NCBI GenBank assembly: GCA_030386875.1
Contig: CM059563.1
Span: forward strand, 31,410,139 to 31,474,138
Reading direction: 5' to 3'
Origin: Morinoia aosen
Lineage: Eukaryota > Arthropoda > Malacostraca > Amphipoda > Talitridae
DNA length: 64,000 bases
The notes under the pieces are model-generated. The model did no database searches. It had not been told where the DNA came from and worked only from the letters and a program-made list of their open reading frames with translations. The translations under genes were made by a program, and so were the position numbers. This document shows, piece after piece, positions 45,088-56,957 of this stretch. The number at the start of each line of letters is the position of its first letter. Positions within the stretch are counted from its first letter, which is position 1.

Positions 45088-46432
45088 CTAGGACACCGTC
45101 TTGGCTCAATCAGCGATCAGTAGAGCTGTGCCATTGCATAACTTGCATATATGCACGCCAAGAGATATGCAGAATGTTTTATGCAATGCAAAGAATTATC
45201 TTGTGCATATGCAAAATCACATATGCAATTTTGCATACGCAATATAACAGATGTAATATGTATTATACATATGCACGATATCATTGCATATATGCTGCAA
45301 TGCGAATGGTGTAATTTGATTTTTTCAATGTAAAACTGCAAATTTGTTCCTTGATCCAGAAATTTTGTACATTAATGGGAACTCTCGTTTACACACTATC
45401 AGTTGCTAAAGCAACGTCTCTAGTTTTACCCGTTGCACTATGTTCAGTACCTGATCCCCAGGTTTCCTTCTTGACCTGTTTTTCAGTTAAATTTGGTTCA
45501 CAAATAAAATACACTAGAGGTGTCAGAACTGAATTTATTGGAGTTTGAAATTTTTAAGAATTACATGGTGTAATAGTTTTTGTACACCAAGTGATAGTTT
45601 TCTTTTTTTGTTCTACGCATAGGCCTCCTTATATGTACTAAGTGTTAAGGTGGAAATGCAACTGTGAAGTTTGTATAAATTCCAGAAACATATGCGTTTA
45701 GCGAATTAATAATAAATATTGTTGTTGTGCTAAGCTTGTTCATAAGAAAATGAGAAAAATCTCAATAAGATAATCCCTTGAATTCCAAATATGCCACAAA
45801 TTCCCATAATTTACATCATTATAGTGATTTAGCTTCCTGGACTTACATGAGAACAATCAAATTTGCAATTGACATTTAGTGATCATATGCTGATCTGAAT
45901 ATTCCTCTACTATTTGGTTGTTCAAAACCTAATGCAAATGTTTTGCATTCGTGGGATGTCCAGAATGAGGGGATAACCTAGAGGAAGATTATGAGAACTT
46001 CAAAAATTTTTTTTCCATTTTTGCGACGAAATTTTCAGATGTACTGAATAACATGTTGAGGAATGAAGAAATGGTCAAATTTCTTTTAGTATTCTAATGA
46101 TTACCATTACTTATATTTACGCCATCCTAAAGTACCACAAAGTGTAAGGAATGATTCTTTCAAGAATGAATTCCCAGAATATTACTTTCGGGATTGAAAT
46201 CTGTATTGTACTTATTGCCGGAAAACTCCAAGTTTGTCAAACACTATATTATGAGAGTATACACTGTTGTCAAAATATCTGCTGTGACTTCATAGATATG
46301 AATAACTAAGAAAATCCTTTTGGTTCAGCATAAATTTAACCAATATTGACCCACTTTCATCTACGATAAAATCACGGAAAGCTGGAGGTTCAAGCTTCAT
46401 GTCTCATTTAACGTACGAAACCAATTTTTAGT

Positions 46433-46682
46433 GCTCGCCGTGGCCAAGTGGTTAAGAATGCACCCTTCCGTAAAGGTGTCAAGGGATCGAATCCCTGCGT
46501 TGCGTGGCGATTTTCCCCGTCGGGCAAAAGGAAAACTCAAACACAGATATCTCTACCCAGAAAACTCTATCTGAAAACTCTACCCCGATATCTGAAATTG
46601 GTACCGGCTCGACAGGGGAATAACCGTCCTATGATAGTTATAGGGCATTTGAAAAACCAATGTACAAAATGATATTTATCAT
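46433..46682 (+). mobile_element. tRNA-derived SINE, copy in unit 1
   Basis: The tRNA-like head has an A box (GTGGCCAAGTGGTTAAGA) and a B-box-like GGGATCGAATCCC. It is followed by a non-tRNA body ending AACCAATGTACAAAATG and ATATTTATCAT. The D-arm spelling is closest to Ser/Leu tRNAs. Confidence 0.75.
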
Positions 46683-48011
46683 TAGAGCTGTGCCATTGCA
46701 TAACTTGCATATATGCACGCCAATAGATATGCAGAGTGTTTTATGCAATGCAAAGAATTATCTTAAGCATATGCAAAATCACATATGCAATTTTGCATAT
46801 GTAATATAACAGATGTTATATGCAAAATGCATATTTCATATGCACGATATCATTGCATATATGCTGTAGTAAGAATGTTGTAATTTTATTTTTTTAATGT
46901 AAAACTGCAAGTTGGTTATTAGAACCAGAAATTTTGTACATTGGTGGGATCTCTCGCATACACACTATCAGTTGTATCAGTTGTATCAACATCTCAAGTT
47001 TTACCCGGTGCGCTATGTTCAGTACCAGATCCCCAGGTTTCCTTCTTGACCTGTTCTTCAGTTAAATTTGGTTCACAAATAAAATACACCAGAGGTGTCC
47101 GAACTGAATTTATTGGAGTTTGAAATTTGTAAGAATTACATGGTGTAACAGTTTTTGTACACCTAGTGATAGTTTTCTTGTTATGTTCTACACATAGGCC
47201 TCCTTATATGTACAAAGTGTTAAGGTAGAAATGCAACTGTGAAGTTTGTATAAATTAAAGAAACATATGCGTTTAGTGAATTAATAATAAATATCGTTGT
47301 TGTGCTCTGCTTGTTCATAAAATAAAATGTGAAAAATCTCAATAAGGTAATCCCTTGAAACCAAATATGCCACAAATTCCCATAATTTGCATCATTATAG
47401 TGATTTAGCTTCCTGGACTTACATGAGGACAATCAAATTTGCAATTGACATTTAGTGATCATATGCTGATCTGAATATTCCTCTACTATTTGGTTGTTCA
47501 AAACCTAATGCAAATGTTTTGCATTCGTGGGATGTCCGGAATGAGGGGATAACCTAGAGGAAGATTATGAGAACTTCAACAAAAATTTTTATTCATTTTT
47601 GCATTGAAATTTTCAGATGTACTGAATAATATGTTGATGAATGAAGAAATTATCAAATTTCTTTTAGTATTCTAATGATTACCATTACTTATATTTACGC
47701 CATCCTAAAGTACCACAAAGTGTAAGGAATGATTCTTTTAAGAATGAATTCCCAGAATATGACTTTCGGTATTGAAATCTGTATTGTACTTATTGCCGGA
47801 AAACTAAGTTTGTCATACACTATATTATGAGAGTATACACTGCTATTGTCAAAATATCTGCTGTGACTTCATAGATATGAATAACTAAGAAAATTCTTTT
47901 GGTTCAGCAGAAATTTAAGCAATATTGACCCACTTTCATCTACGATAAAATAACGGAAAGCTGGAGGTTTAAGCTTCATGTCTCATTTATCGTACAAAAC
48001 CAAATTTTAGT

Positions 48012-48238
48012 GCTCGCCGTGGCCAAGTGGTTAAGAATGCACCCTTCCTTAATGGTGTCAAGGGTTCGAATCCACGCGCTGCGCGGCGATTTTCCCCGTT
48101 GGGTAAAAGAAAAACTCGAACGCAATACCCCACTCTACCCAGATATCTGAAATTGGTAACGGCTCGACAGGGGAATAACCGTCCTGTGATAGTTATACGG
48201 CATTTGAAAAACCAATTTACAAGATGATATTTATCATG
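48012..48238 (+). mobile_element. tRNA-derived SINE, copy in unit 2
   Basis: Same as the copy at 46433, with a canonical B box (GGGTTCGAATCC). It shares the flanking sequence of unit 1 because the whole region was duplicated. Confidence 0.78.
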
Positions 48239-48363
48239 CTTAATTGATTGGAATAAAGCTTTTTTTCCATATTTCTAGAACGAGAAGATCTTTCCATGAT
48301 GAAGAATGTAAACTCTATTTTGCATAGCTATTTTGTTGAGGAACAAATACAAACCAACCAAAC

Positions 48364-48609
48364 ATGTTGGCTAACGGAGGAGTTAGTCAACTCTTTCCAT
48401 CTAACATGGAGAATTTTAAATTTGCTTACCTGGTGTCGTACGATGTAGAAAGAGTGTTTTCGCAGTTCGAAAGTAATTTTGGCGATAAGCGAAAAAGTGT
48501 TGCATTTAGAAACATGAAAAATACGATATTATTAAATGTAACCACAACGGTTAAACCTTGTTTTACTTTGAAATCTTATGTAATCATATTTTCATGTTTT
48601 CTTCATTAG
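48364..48609 (+). pseudogene. C-terminal fragment of the TGCATA-type hAT transposase
   Basis: The frame contains YLVSYDVERVFSQFESNFGD, the hAT dimerisation motif. It resembles LVSCDVERVFSQYKNVLAD of the better copy at 57450-57791. A splice-acceptor-like TTTCTAG precedes it at about 48281. The rest of the transposase is missing. Confidence 0.75.
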
Positions 48610-48937
48610 TAGCAAATGCTCGATATTCTAAATATTGAACACTATTGTATTGAATCATTACCTTAGAGTTCAATATTTACAACATCAAACAAGTTCCAAC
48701 TAACTGAAGTCGGTCATTCAGCAGTGCATGCGCAAGCCTTGTTCGCACATTGTTTGAATATAAATGCGAGTCCTGTGCATACGACACTCCGCAACCGCAT
48801 ATATGTAACCTCAAGCCGCATATTTTATGCGCGCATAATTTCAAATGCGCTTGCATATATGCACGTGCATATTGGCACAGCTCTAGTAATGCCTTATCAC
48901 TTGCTTACATTTTGTTGGGCCTTTTGTGCCTCTACAT

Positions 48938-49045
48938 CAGGGGCTCTCAAACTTTTTTCAACCAAGGACCACTTTTAATAAAGAAAAAAAGCCGAGGACC
49001 TCTTCACCCATGTTCCCCTTCAGATAAAAATGTCCATATTTAATA
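48938..49045 (+). mobile_element. Possible hAT end fragment
   Basis: AGGGGCTCTCAAACTTTTTT followed by AACCAAGGACCAC is the style of a widespread hAT terminus (CAGGGGTTCTCAAACTTT). No matching opposite end was found nearby. Confidence 0.45.
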
Positions 49046-50030
49046 TGTATGCATCCACTAAAATTCATCAAGTTTCGCGGAACTTTTTATGGTCCGCATT
49101 TCATTTTCAAGTGCACGCCGAAAGTTATCCTATGACAATCCCTGACACAAATGGTCTAGAAGAAGCGCTTTCGAACACAAAAAATAATTGCGTGGGTGAT
49201 TGCGGCGACTTTCTTCTAGTTTATAACATCCTCCTCCGATCAAGAGCGAGTCCATTCAAGAGCATTTCTTCTCAGAGGCACAACGTGCTTTGTTGTTCAG
49301 GTTGCCCATACAACATGTATCGACTTTCATCCCTCATTTCATTCCTTCGGATTCTGAAGCAGCAATTAATCGCGTTATCCTCAAGTTTTTTCTTTCATTC
49401 TAACCAGTTCTAAAAATAAGAAGTTTAAAAGCTTACAATTTGTTGTTTACAGATAACCAGGCATGATGTTGCCTCGGTCAAGTTATTCTGAACTCCCTCT
49501 TTTTCACCGATCGCGCAAGCATGTTCAGCCAAAGCCATTCCCCGATCGCGACTTGCGGCGTATTTGTCTTTCAAATTATAGTCCTAGTCAGTGTTCTAGA
49601 GTCCCTCGTTACAGCTGAGCGAGGGTAAGATAATATTAAAACGTTTTAGAATAGTTTCCAAGTAAATATTTCCAGCAACGAATTACCCCAGCAATTTCTG
49701 ACCGGAGGGAGCACAACTGCAGGGTCAAGAGGCACTTTCATGCCACGGAAACTTATTAGCCAGAATTTTAATGGCCTTGACAGGTCGAACTATCTTGAGT
49801 CATGCCACTAGCTGTAAATAATTTTTCCAAGTCACGCGTAATTTCCGGAACGGCCATAGCGATAGCGCGTTCATCGCCGTGGCACTATATTGGTTGTCTT
49901 CATTCTACTCCTCTTACGTACGTAGAAGCAGGCTTGAAAATGGGAGGCGAAAAACTACTGCACACGGCGCAGGATAACGAATACTCCAGTTGGAACTTCG
50001 TCCAGTTCAGGGCTTATATTGTTTATTCAT
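49046..50030. other. Non-coding, no feature seen
   Basis: Short ORFs occur on the plus strand but show no domain or splice logic. It probably includes the 3' flank of the exon at 50208-50672. Confidence 0.45.
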
Positions 50031-50031
50031 T

Positions 50032-50037
50032 CAGACA
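50032..50037 (-). other. Polyadenylation signal candidate for host exon A
   Basis: AATAAA on the minus strand, about 170 bp after the stop codon at 50208. It suggests that exon A is the last exon. Confidence 0.5.
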
Positions 50038-50207
50038 ATTTCTAAAAAGCTCATGTTCTGATACAGTATCGCAAAATTAAAACCAGCACAACGGTAAACG
50101 TACCCTAGGTCGTGTTAAAAACATCACATCTAAGAAACGTTAGTCAGCATTTTGCACGATTTTAATCTAGGCTTCCAGAGAAGAATTCCTCCCTGACAAT
50201 TCCCGCA

Positions 50208-50672
50208 CTACCTCCTGAAATTTCGGAAAACTTCGAGGCTTCGTTGCGTGTATGTGGCTGCAGTCCGAAATTGATGATTCAAAGAGGATTCGCCATTAGC
50301 ACTTATCTGCGCGCTCCTGAGGGCACCCATCAGTGGACAGTGCATTGTCTGTGCCATCAGAGCTTTAATTCTAAGTAAATCATTCTCCACGTGCTCGTAT
50401 TCAACAGACGACATTTTCTCCACTTCCGCTCTCGTGAAGTTTAGCGTACTAGCCAAGTTGACGAGACGTGTGCCGAACTTTGAAGAGCTCGAATCTTCAA
50501 CTGAAGAGGCCTCGTCTAATCCCCCAGCAATAAGATCTTGCTTCACGCTAGAGAGCAAGTTTAGCCTGTTGGCGACACGCTCGGGAAGGGTCCAACTCTT
50601 ATTTTCCGAGAAACTTTCGAGTCTATCAGCCGCGTCATCGAAATGCGTGTTCTCGTTGCCGGGTCCACCACA
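50208..50672 (-). CDS. Host exon A: terminal coding exon of an unknown gene
   Basis: The minus strand shows a branch-like CTAAT and acceptor GTTACAG, then a frame open from 50672 to a TAG at 50208 (154 residues). It begins CGGPGNENTHFDDAADRLES and continues with SWTLPERVANRLNLLSSVKQ, a Ser/Glu-rich linker, and FTRAEVEKMSSVEYEHVEND. The charged, helical composition and splice context favour a real exon; the first internal ATG is at 50558, but the frame extends to the acceptor. An AG|GTAGTG at 50212 is an alternative donor. It resembles exon B at 61318-61800. No family recognised. Confidence 0.6.
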   Translation of the reverse strand, partial: CGGPGNENTHFDDAADRLESFSENKSWTLPERVANRLNLLSSVKQDLIAGGLDEASSVEDSSSSKFGTRLVNLASTLNFTRAEVEKMSSVEYEHVENDLLRIKALMAQTMHCPLMGALRSAQISANGESSLNHQFRTAATYTQRSLEVFRNFRR

Positions 50673-53600
50673 CTGTAACGATAATTAGAACATTTCGGTT
50701 AATTTATTTGTGCTTTATATTAACCAAGACACGGGTCGTCAATTTTATCTGGCTATACACAATGCACAGGTCGAGTCAAACCTTCAAATGGTCTTTAGTC
50801 GACTTTCGTACGAGGACTTCCAAGGTTACCAGGGATGGTCATTACTTTGATCAGATATGGCTTAACAAATTTACTAAGAAGTAGTCTGCTACAGTACGCA
50901 TGATGCAGTACGCATTGCGCTCAACATATACGTTTAATTTAATTCTTATTGATGCCTCGAGTCAGGGACCCAATTTTAAAATAACCTGCATCCTCTCTGA
51001 AGCGAGGTGAAGAGATAACGTCTCTTTCACAAGTTAAACACAGTACCAAAATGCCGCATTCAGAATTATTCAGAAAGTGGCTACACTTTTGGAGAGTAAC
51101 GACTCATAGGTGCTATGATAACATTTATTACCGTTTCACTAAGCACAGAAGTCCTACTTTTCAACGCAGGATCTCTGAAAACTTCCCAATTGCAGAGATA
51201 AGCTGCTAATTAGGGATCACTTCAAACCTTTCCAGGCTGAAGCAATCCACCACAACTTCAAGTTACGTTCGGGAGAAACTTCCAACTGAAGACTGATCAT
51301 TTTAGGCATTTAATCTCCGTTCCTGATTTCAATCGCCTCTAAGAATGAAGCAATTTGTAGAGAACTTTATTTCTATTCTGGCTACGGCTGGCTGCTGAAA
51401 ATCAGCGTGGTTTATGTCTCATCATCAACGAGTGGAACGAAGATGGTGAACTGCCTTTGATTACACGTTTACAGAAGCCCTCAATCCCAATACTGAGAGG
51501 AGTTCGCATGCAGGTTAAGTAACCTTGAGCATTCATCACGGAAAACTTGTTCGAAAGAGGAAGGAAGAAGATTTACCAAACAGTAGTTAATCAATCTAGA
51601 CGCGTATTCCTACGCACGACCGTACGAGTTTAATAACAGCTAGACGACGAAGAAGATTACTAATAAAGCTTTATAAATGACAGGTACCAAGAAAAAAAAT
51701 TTTACAAGTAAATTGAAAAAGCTTGACCATGCATGACCACGTCCAGAAAAAACAAGCTAACTAATCTTACAGGACCTAAAGATAGTCCCGTCGTGAGCCA
51801 GTTTCCAGAATTGCAATAGTTAGGTTCAATACCTACATATCGCTTGGAATTTAAGAACAACCCACCATGGAAGCTAAATTTTGCTTCGTTAGCGAGCAAG
51901 TTATGAAATTCAGGGCAGAACCAACAAATCCACATTGTTCATATTGTTCAAAACTATATGGTCGATACTAAAATGTTTGGGGCCTTAAACCATTACCTGC
52001 AAAATTCTTCCGTTACGAAGAGAATACAAACATTCAAATTAGGTAATTGCACATCGTGCAATTACCCAACATACTAAAACACCTGAATCACGGAGAACTT
52101 GCATACCCTGCAAGCTGCACACAGCTGAACCTGATTTTCACAACAAAGCATGTTCTTCATAACCAAACTGGGCCGTATACCACATCTCTACAGGAACGTT
52201 TCTGAAGCAATTCAGTTTAAAGATTGTCAAAGAACCCAAAACTTGCGCTAAGCTGGAGCGAGAAGTTCACATATCTAATAACAGATCAGCGGATTTTAAG
52301 AAACCTTTCGTACATAATCAGTCGTCACACTAAAGAGCATAATCACATCTACGCACCTTCTTCCTGCTCCCGGACAAGTTGGATTATAAATACAAGAATA
52401 TGAGAGTCTCCGCATGCGCTCCACATAGTTTTAACAAGTTGAACTCTTTATCACACGCGTCAAACTCGCAAGCACATTCGTAAACTACATACTCGTTTCC
52501 TAGTATTCCAAAGTCCTAATATAAGACCTCCACATAACTCACCGCCATTTAACTCTTCAAAGATCACTACAGGGTGACTGAGGACAATCAGATAATAATG
52601 TTTGCCTGTTACCGATAAGCAGACGTTAAAATCCGTGCTCTACGTCAAATACCTAAAACTTTACAGTAAAAGCACACAAATAAAATTTCACTGCCACACG
52701 TGAGGTCGGTCACACACTACAATCCAGCACACACATTGGCTCGCAGTGAGAGGACCTTAGTTCGTTTTTTTCGGTGTTTTCTCCTTTTTCTTCTATTGCC
52801 AGCTTAAAGAAGGCCCTGGGTACAGGGAAACAATTCTTCCTGGAGTGAGCTTAATAAAGTTTCATTTTATTACTATTATTAATATTCTCGACCTAGAAGT
52901 AAAAATTTAATTATTTAATCGAGTAAACGTTACGAGAGGCAGAAAAAAACTTATGAAACGTGGCCACTAGAGCTCCCTCTCATACCTGATATTGAACTCT
53001 TTATGTATAGCTATTTGCTGCAAATTATGATTATCATCAAGGCAAACAATTGGAATTTAATTTAAGTATAACAGTAGCTTTTATTCCGAGAATGCAATGG
53101 AAGGTGAAATATTACATAGAATTGAGTGCCTCGCGTAACTTAAAACTTTTAAAAAACGTTGATCGGAGGCGATTGATAAACGTTGATTGAATGACAAAAC
53201 GACCCTTGCTCTTTGGTGCGACAATTCTAATAGAACTCAATGCAGTTCATTGTGCATCTGTCATGCTCGCATGAAAAATTTTCACAATTGAAGAATTAGA
53301 ATTCAATTATTAATAAAATTAGAATTTAATTGAATTATCAAGAATTAATAATAATCTATGAGGTCAACTTGGTGTTTGGCAGACGAAACATCGGTTGTGC
53401 AACGACTGTCAGCAAAGGTAAGTATATTAATTAAGTTCATATTATAAGAGTACTAATCCGAGGATGTGCGGAGGGACGGGGGAGAGAGAGTTCAAATGAG
53501 CGGCCCTCAGGACAGTGCACCGAACTTTGCGTGTATGCAATTCAAAAATTTTTGGAAATTAATTTGCTTTGTAAACAACGACTTTGAAGATTGATTTTGT

Positions 53601-53889
53601 TTTCTTTTTAAGATTATAATTCAATTTCTTAATAAAATACTGAAAGTTACTGTTGAGTTCATATCCCAATGCTATTATCGGTAGACTTATGGGGTGGACT
53701 TGCCCTCTGGTACTAACTGTACAAAAAAGAAGAGTTCATTTTCAAAAAAAGTTCATCCACAGATTAGTTTTTGCTTTTAAAATATTTCAACATAAAGATC
53801 CTTATAGTTGATGTACGTTGATAGGTATCATAACAGCCCATTTCAATTAAGTATCGAATCTTGAAGGAACCAATTCATTGATCAGTGTA
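50673..53889. other. Non-coding; possible intron
   Basis: No coding or repeat feature is supported. A consensus-like donor (CAGCAAAG|GTAAGTAT, plus strand) is at about 53418, without an attached exon. The region may be intron of the minus-strand host gene. Confidence 0.4.
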
Positions 53890-54075
53890 GTGTGAAACTA
53901 TCTTAAGTGAATTAGGTTAAATATAATTGTACACCTTAAAGTAGCGAGGATGCTCTAGAAGTAGCTGAACTTATTCGGGCCCACAAGTAGCTATACTTGC
54001 GCGTGTTCATTGTAATAGCTTCAGGATTCAATCTCCTGATGTATCATTTGTGGTAAATAAATTGTTGAAAACTTT
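53890..54075 (+). mobile_element. 3' end of a family C LINE
   Basis: TGTGAAACTATCTTAAGTGA onward, GGGCCCACAAGTAGCTATAC, and TGTGGTAAATAAATTGTTGA match the 3' UTR of the LINE ending at 27040. It is more diverged than the copy at 55025. Confidence 0.8.
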
Positions 54076-55024
54076 TTATATTCCTATCATTTAATCACCG
54101 TTTGGATTTATTTTCTGTTTGTCGAGACAATGTTTTGCCGTATAAATTAGATGTGTGACCCACAGCACTACTCGAGGATATTGATGAATCTAATAATTAC
54201 ATGAAATACCGAGGAGATACGTCTTAGATAAGTAACATTACAAAAATTAAATACATAACGCCCCGTAACAGGACCTGAACACTGTCGTTAAGGGGATCAA
54301 CATTGTACCATGTGATGCGTAACTTTCCAAGTAATTTACTCCCCCTCTTTTGAGTTTTCATATGAGCTTGACCAATTTTGTTGTAATTTTCTGGCAGTAG
54401 CTCTCTTTAATCAGCGCATGGATGTTGTGGTAGGGGAAATAACTCGACACTTGCACAATCCTGTATTTCATTAACTGTAACATTCTCAGTTCCGAATGTA
54501 ACACATGTGCCGGTCAGTCATAGCATGATTATGCAAGTATATACCGGTTGTCGTAAATTTGTGACGACGCATCACGCGATGCATGTGTGTGTGCCAATCG
54601 ATGCATATTTGCTGCGTTAGTTAAATTCGTTGTAACCTTCATAGAATACTTGAATAAAAACTTTTCATTCTCTATTATATATTGATGAAACACTCATGCA
54701 TACAAAAAATATAAAAAAAACGTTCAATTCACCTTGTTTTTTCTCCATTTGGCGCTAGGCATCCACAATGAAAGTGAGTAAAGCCTAGCGTCACCAAACG
54801 GTTTAGAGTTCGTTTACAAACGGCGCGGTATGGCGAGATCTTTGATCAAACGTGTCCAGAACGAACACAGAGCGTCCGACGTATTTGCTACAGCGTCACA
54901 CACTAGATATCAATCCTATTTATTGTTATAAGTCATTTCAAATTTAGTGTAGCAAATTTGATGCGCTCGTCGGTGAAGGGGCTAGGGGCTATATCTTTTC
55001 TTGGAACTATATCTATATCTATTT
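54076..55024. other. Non-coding; short inverted repeat
   Basis: TTTGGCGCTAGGC at about 54749 pairs with GCCTAGCGTCACCAAA near 54785, with a loop of about 25 bp. Nothing else was seen. Confidence 0.45.
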
Positions 55025-55535
55025 AAAACTTGGAACTCAATACCTGCGGAGATCCGTGATAGTAATTCTTACAAGTTATTCAAAAGAAATCTCGAGACTC
55101 ACTTCCTATCGGAATATTAGTCATGTAAGATCACCAAGTCAAATCTTGTCTCCAACATGACTGTTTCCAATAATGAAATTTGCCATGGGTAATATGTAAT
55201 TCGCCTTCAGTCTGCTGTTAAATCTTTTATCGAATGTACTGTTAAATATAGTCCACATAACCTATATTGTAAAATGAAATATCTGATATCGATTGAATTA
55301 TCTCACTGATCAGTCTAATGTGAAACTAGGTTAAGTGATTTAGGTTAAACATTATTGTACACCTTAGAATAATGTTGATGGTAGGATGCCCCAGAAGTCG
55401 CTGAACTTATTCGGGCCCACAGGTAGCTATATTCAAACTTGTCCATTGTACTAGACTTAAGAAACATTCTACCTCTGTATCTCCTGTGGTAAATAAATTG
55501 TTTAAAATTGTTTAAATTGTTTAAAATTGTTTCTT
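55025..55535 (+). mobile_element. Truncated family C LINE (ORF2 end and 3' UTR)
   Basis: It starts inside the last 35 codons of ORF2 (WNSIPAEIRDSNSYKLF, ending HFLSEY-stop, here with small changes) and continues through the 3' UTR to the AATTGTTTAAA repeat at 55500-55535. A typical 5'-truncated insertion. Confidence 0.88.
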
Positions 55536-56957
55536 CATGAGCAACGCCAGTGGTCGAAAGATGGCGGCAGTTTTAAATAGAATCCAAAATCAGAAAATAC
55601 CGTTCTAAGGCATCAGCACTTCTGTGATATTATGTGTGAGTGATCAAAAATTGCCCGCATGGTGTGTAAAGATACGTAGAATCCTTTTATATAATTTTTA
55701 GGTTGATAGATTGCCTGCATTCCGATATATTTACGGTAAAATGAGAGAATCGGGCACAATATAAAGCTGTGTAGTGTTTGGAAAACTAAATCGGGGTAGA
55801 GTAGTTTTAAAAGCTACAAGGTACAATTTTGAGTTATTTTCTTTTTGTTTGTTGAACTGGGCCAGACTACTGTTGCAAATGACGCTTTTTAACGATCTCG
55901 TGTTACATAGGATCAATAAGACTAGAAAAATAGTGTGAAGTAGCTTTTCCTACAGTAACTCTTTTCCTCCAATTACGAAATGAATATCAGCTAATATTGC
56001 AAAAATACACGTGGGTATAACATTTCCTTTCTCTAAAGCGTTTAATCTGATTTAATCTAACGTAGGCCCAAAAAAGCTCGACTGAGTTTTTATTTTCATT
56101 TTCAGGAAAATAAACTAAATTTTCTTGTACGCTTGAGAGAAAAAGGATCACTGCATTTTCCAAGGCCTGGTAAGCCCTATTCCTTGCGAAGTTGACGTTG
56201 GATTGAAGCTAACTTAATTTGGCCCATTCGATTTAGCGCAAATTGCTCGAAATCTCTAACCACTAATGGGACGTCAGGGTTCAAACGAACAGGTTGGAAG
56301 ATAAGTAAGCGTTGGCAACGCCCAGCTGAACTATAATATAAGTCGACTAGAACTATTAAAACTGCAACAATCTTGAGTAGTTGGGACAGCCTGTATCTGA
56401 TCAGATCATCAATGAGCCACCACCACACGAAGACAAAAGCGTAAGGTTTTGGCACAATCGATTACACACGCGTACAATTCTGTACATCTAGGGCTCTGAA
56501 ACGGTCAGATTTTTGTCATGAGCTTCAGTGCATTTTTGATAACGATTTAGGTTACAATTTGGTAAAAAAAATGGCAATAGAGAATAGGTTCTTACGTACT
56601 GGTCTTTATCTGTATTTGCGGAAAATAGGAAATTCGGCAACACAAGTGACCACTATGTGCATGTGCTCTATACTTGGGAGCGTCTGAGCTCGGTGTGTTG
56701 GGCTGGCGTGATGCAAACTCTGACAATAAATTCATTTTTGAATTCGAAAATGACGCTCACGAACACGGGTTTTGCTCATATTTTTGTATACTGCGTACTT
56801 AACCGCTAATACTTTCACTCATCCTGTCAAAGCTCTGATTCACGCTTGCACACTACGTTGAAATTTCATCGTTCCCTACCCTACTTTAGCTCATTCAAGT
56901 ATGAAAAATCAGTGGAAACTGACGCGTTTCGCGGCTAAGCTGAAGGTTAGTTATCAT
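55536..56957. other. Non-coding, no supported feature
   Basis: A 92-codon minus-strand ORF at 56177-56455 and a 61-codon one at 55731-55916 show no domain or splice signals. Confidence 0.4.

Larger units (their letters stand above)
45122..48238. repeat. Two tandem 1.56-kb units
   Basis: Unit 1 (45122-46683) and unit 2 (46684-48238) match along their length with scattered substitutions and small indels. Both start at the TAGAGCTGTGCC end and finish in GATATTTATCAT. Both contain the same SINE at the same relative place, so duplication came after SINE insertion. Confidence 0.9.
45122..48885 (+). mobile_element. TGCATA-rich hAT-like element with internal tandem duplication
   Basis: The left end TAGAGCTGTGCCATTGCATA appears twice (45122 and 46684), and the inverted end TGGCACAGCTCTA closes at 48885. 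Ends are followed by dense TGCATATGCA-type motifs. A transposase C-terminal fragment lies at 48364-48609. The left 1.56 kb is present in two tandem copies. A convincing 8-bp target repeat was not found, so hAT assignment rests on the end style and the transposase fragment. Confidence 0.65.

Noticed and set aside
46433-48090. Possible functional tRNA genes
   Set aside because: The anticodon arm does not fold cleanly, the acceptor stem is imperfect and a long non-tRNA body is attached. They are SINE heads.
49030-49413. 127-codon plus-strand ORF
   Set aside because: No domain; it begins in a likely hAT end fragment and continues into AT-rich DNA.
56177-56455. 92-codon minus-strand ORF with a charged C-terminal stretch
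   Set aside because: No match to any domain I know and no splice or promoter signals. It could be an old element scrap but cannot be supported.
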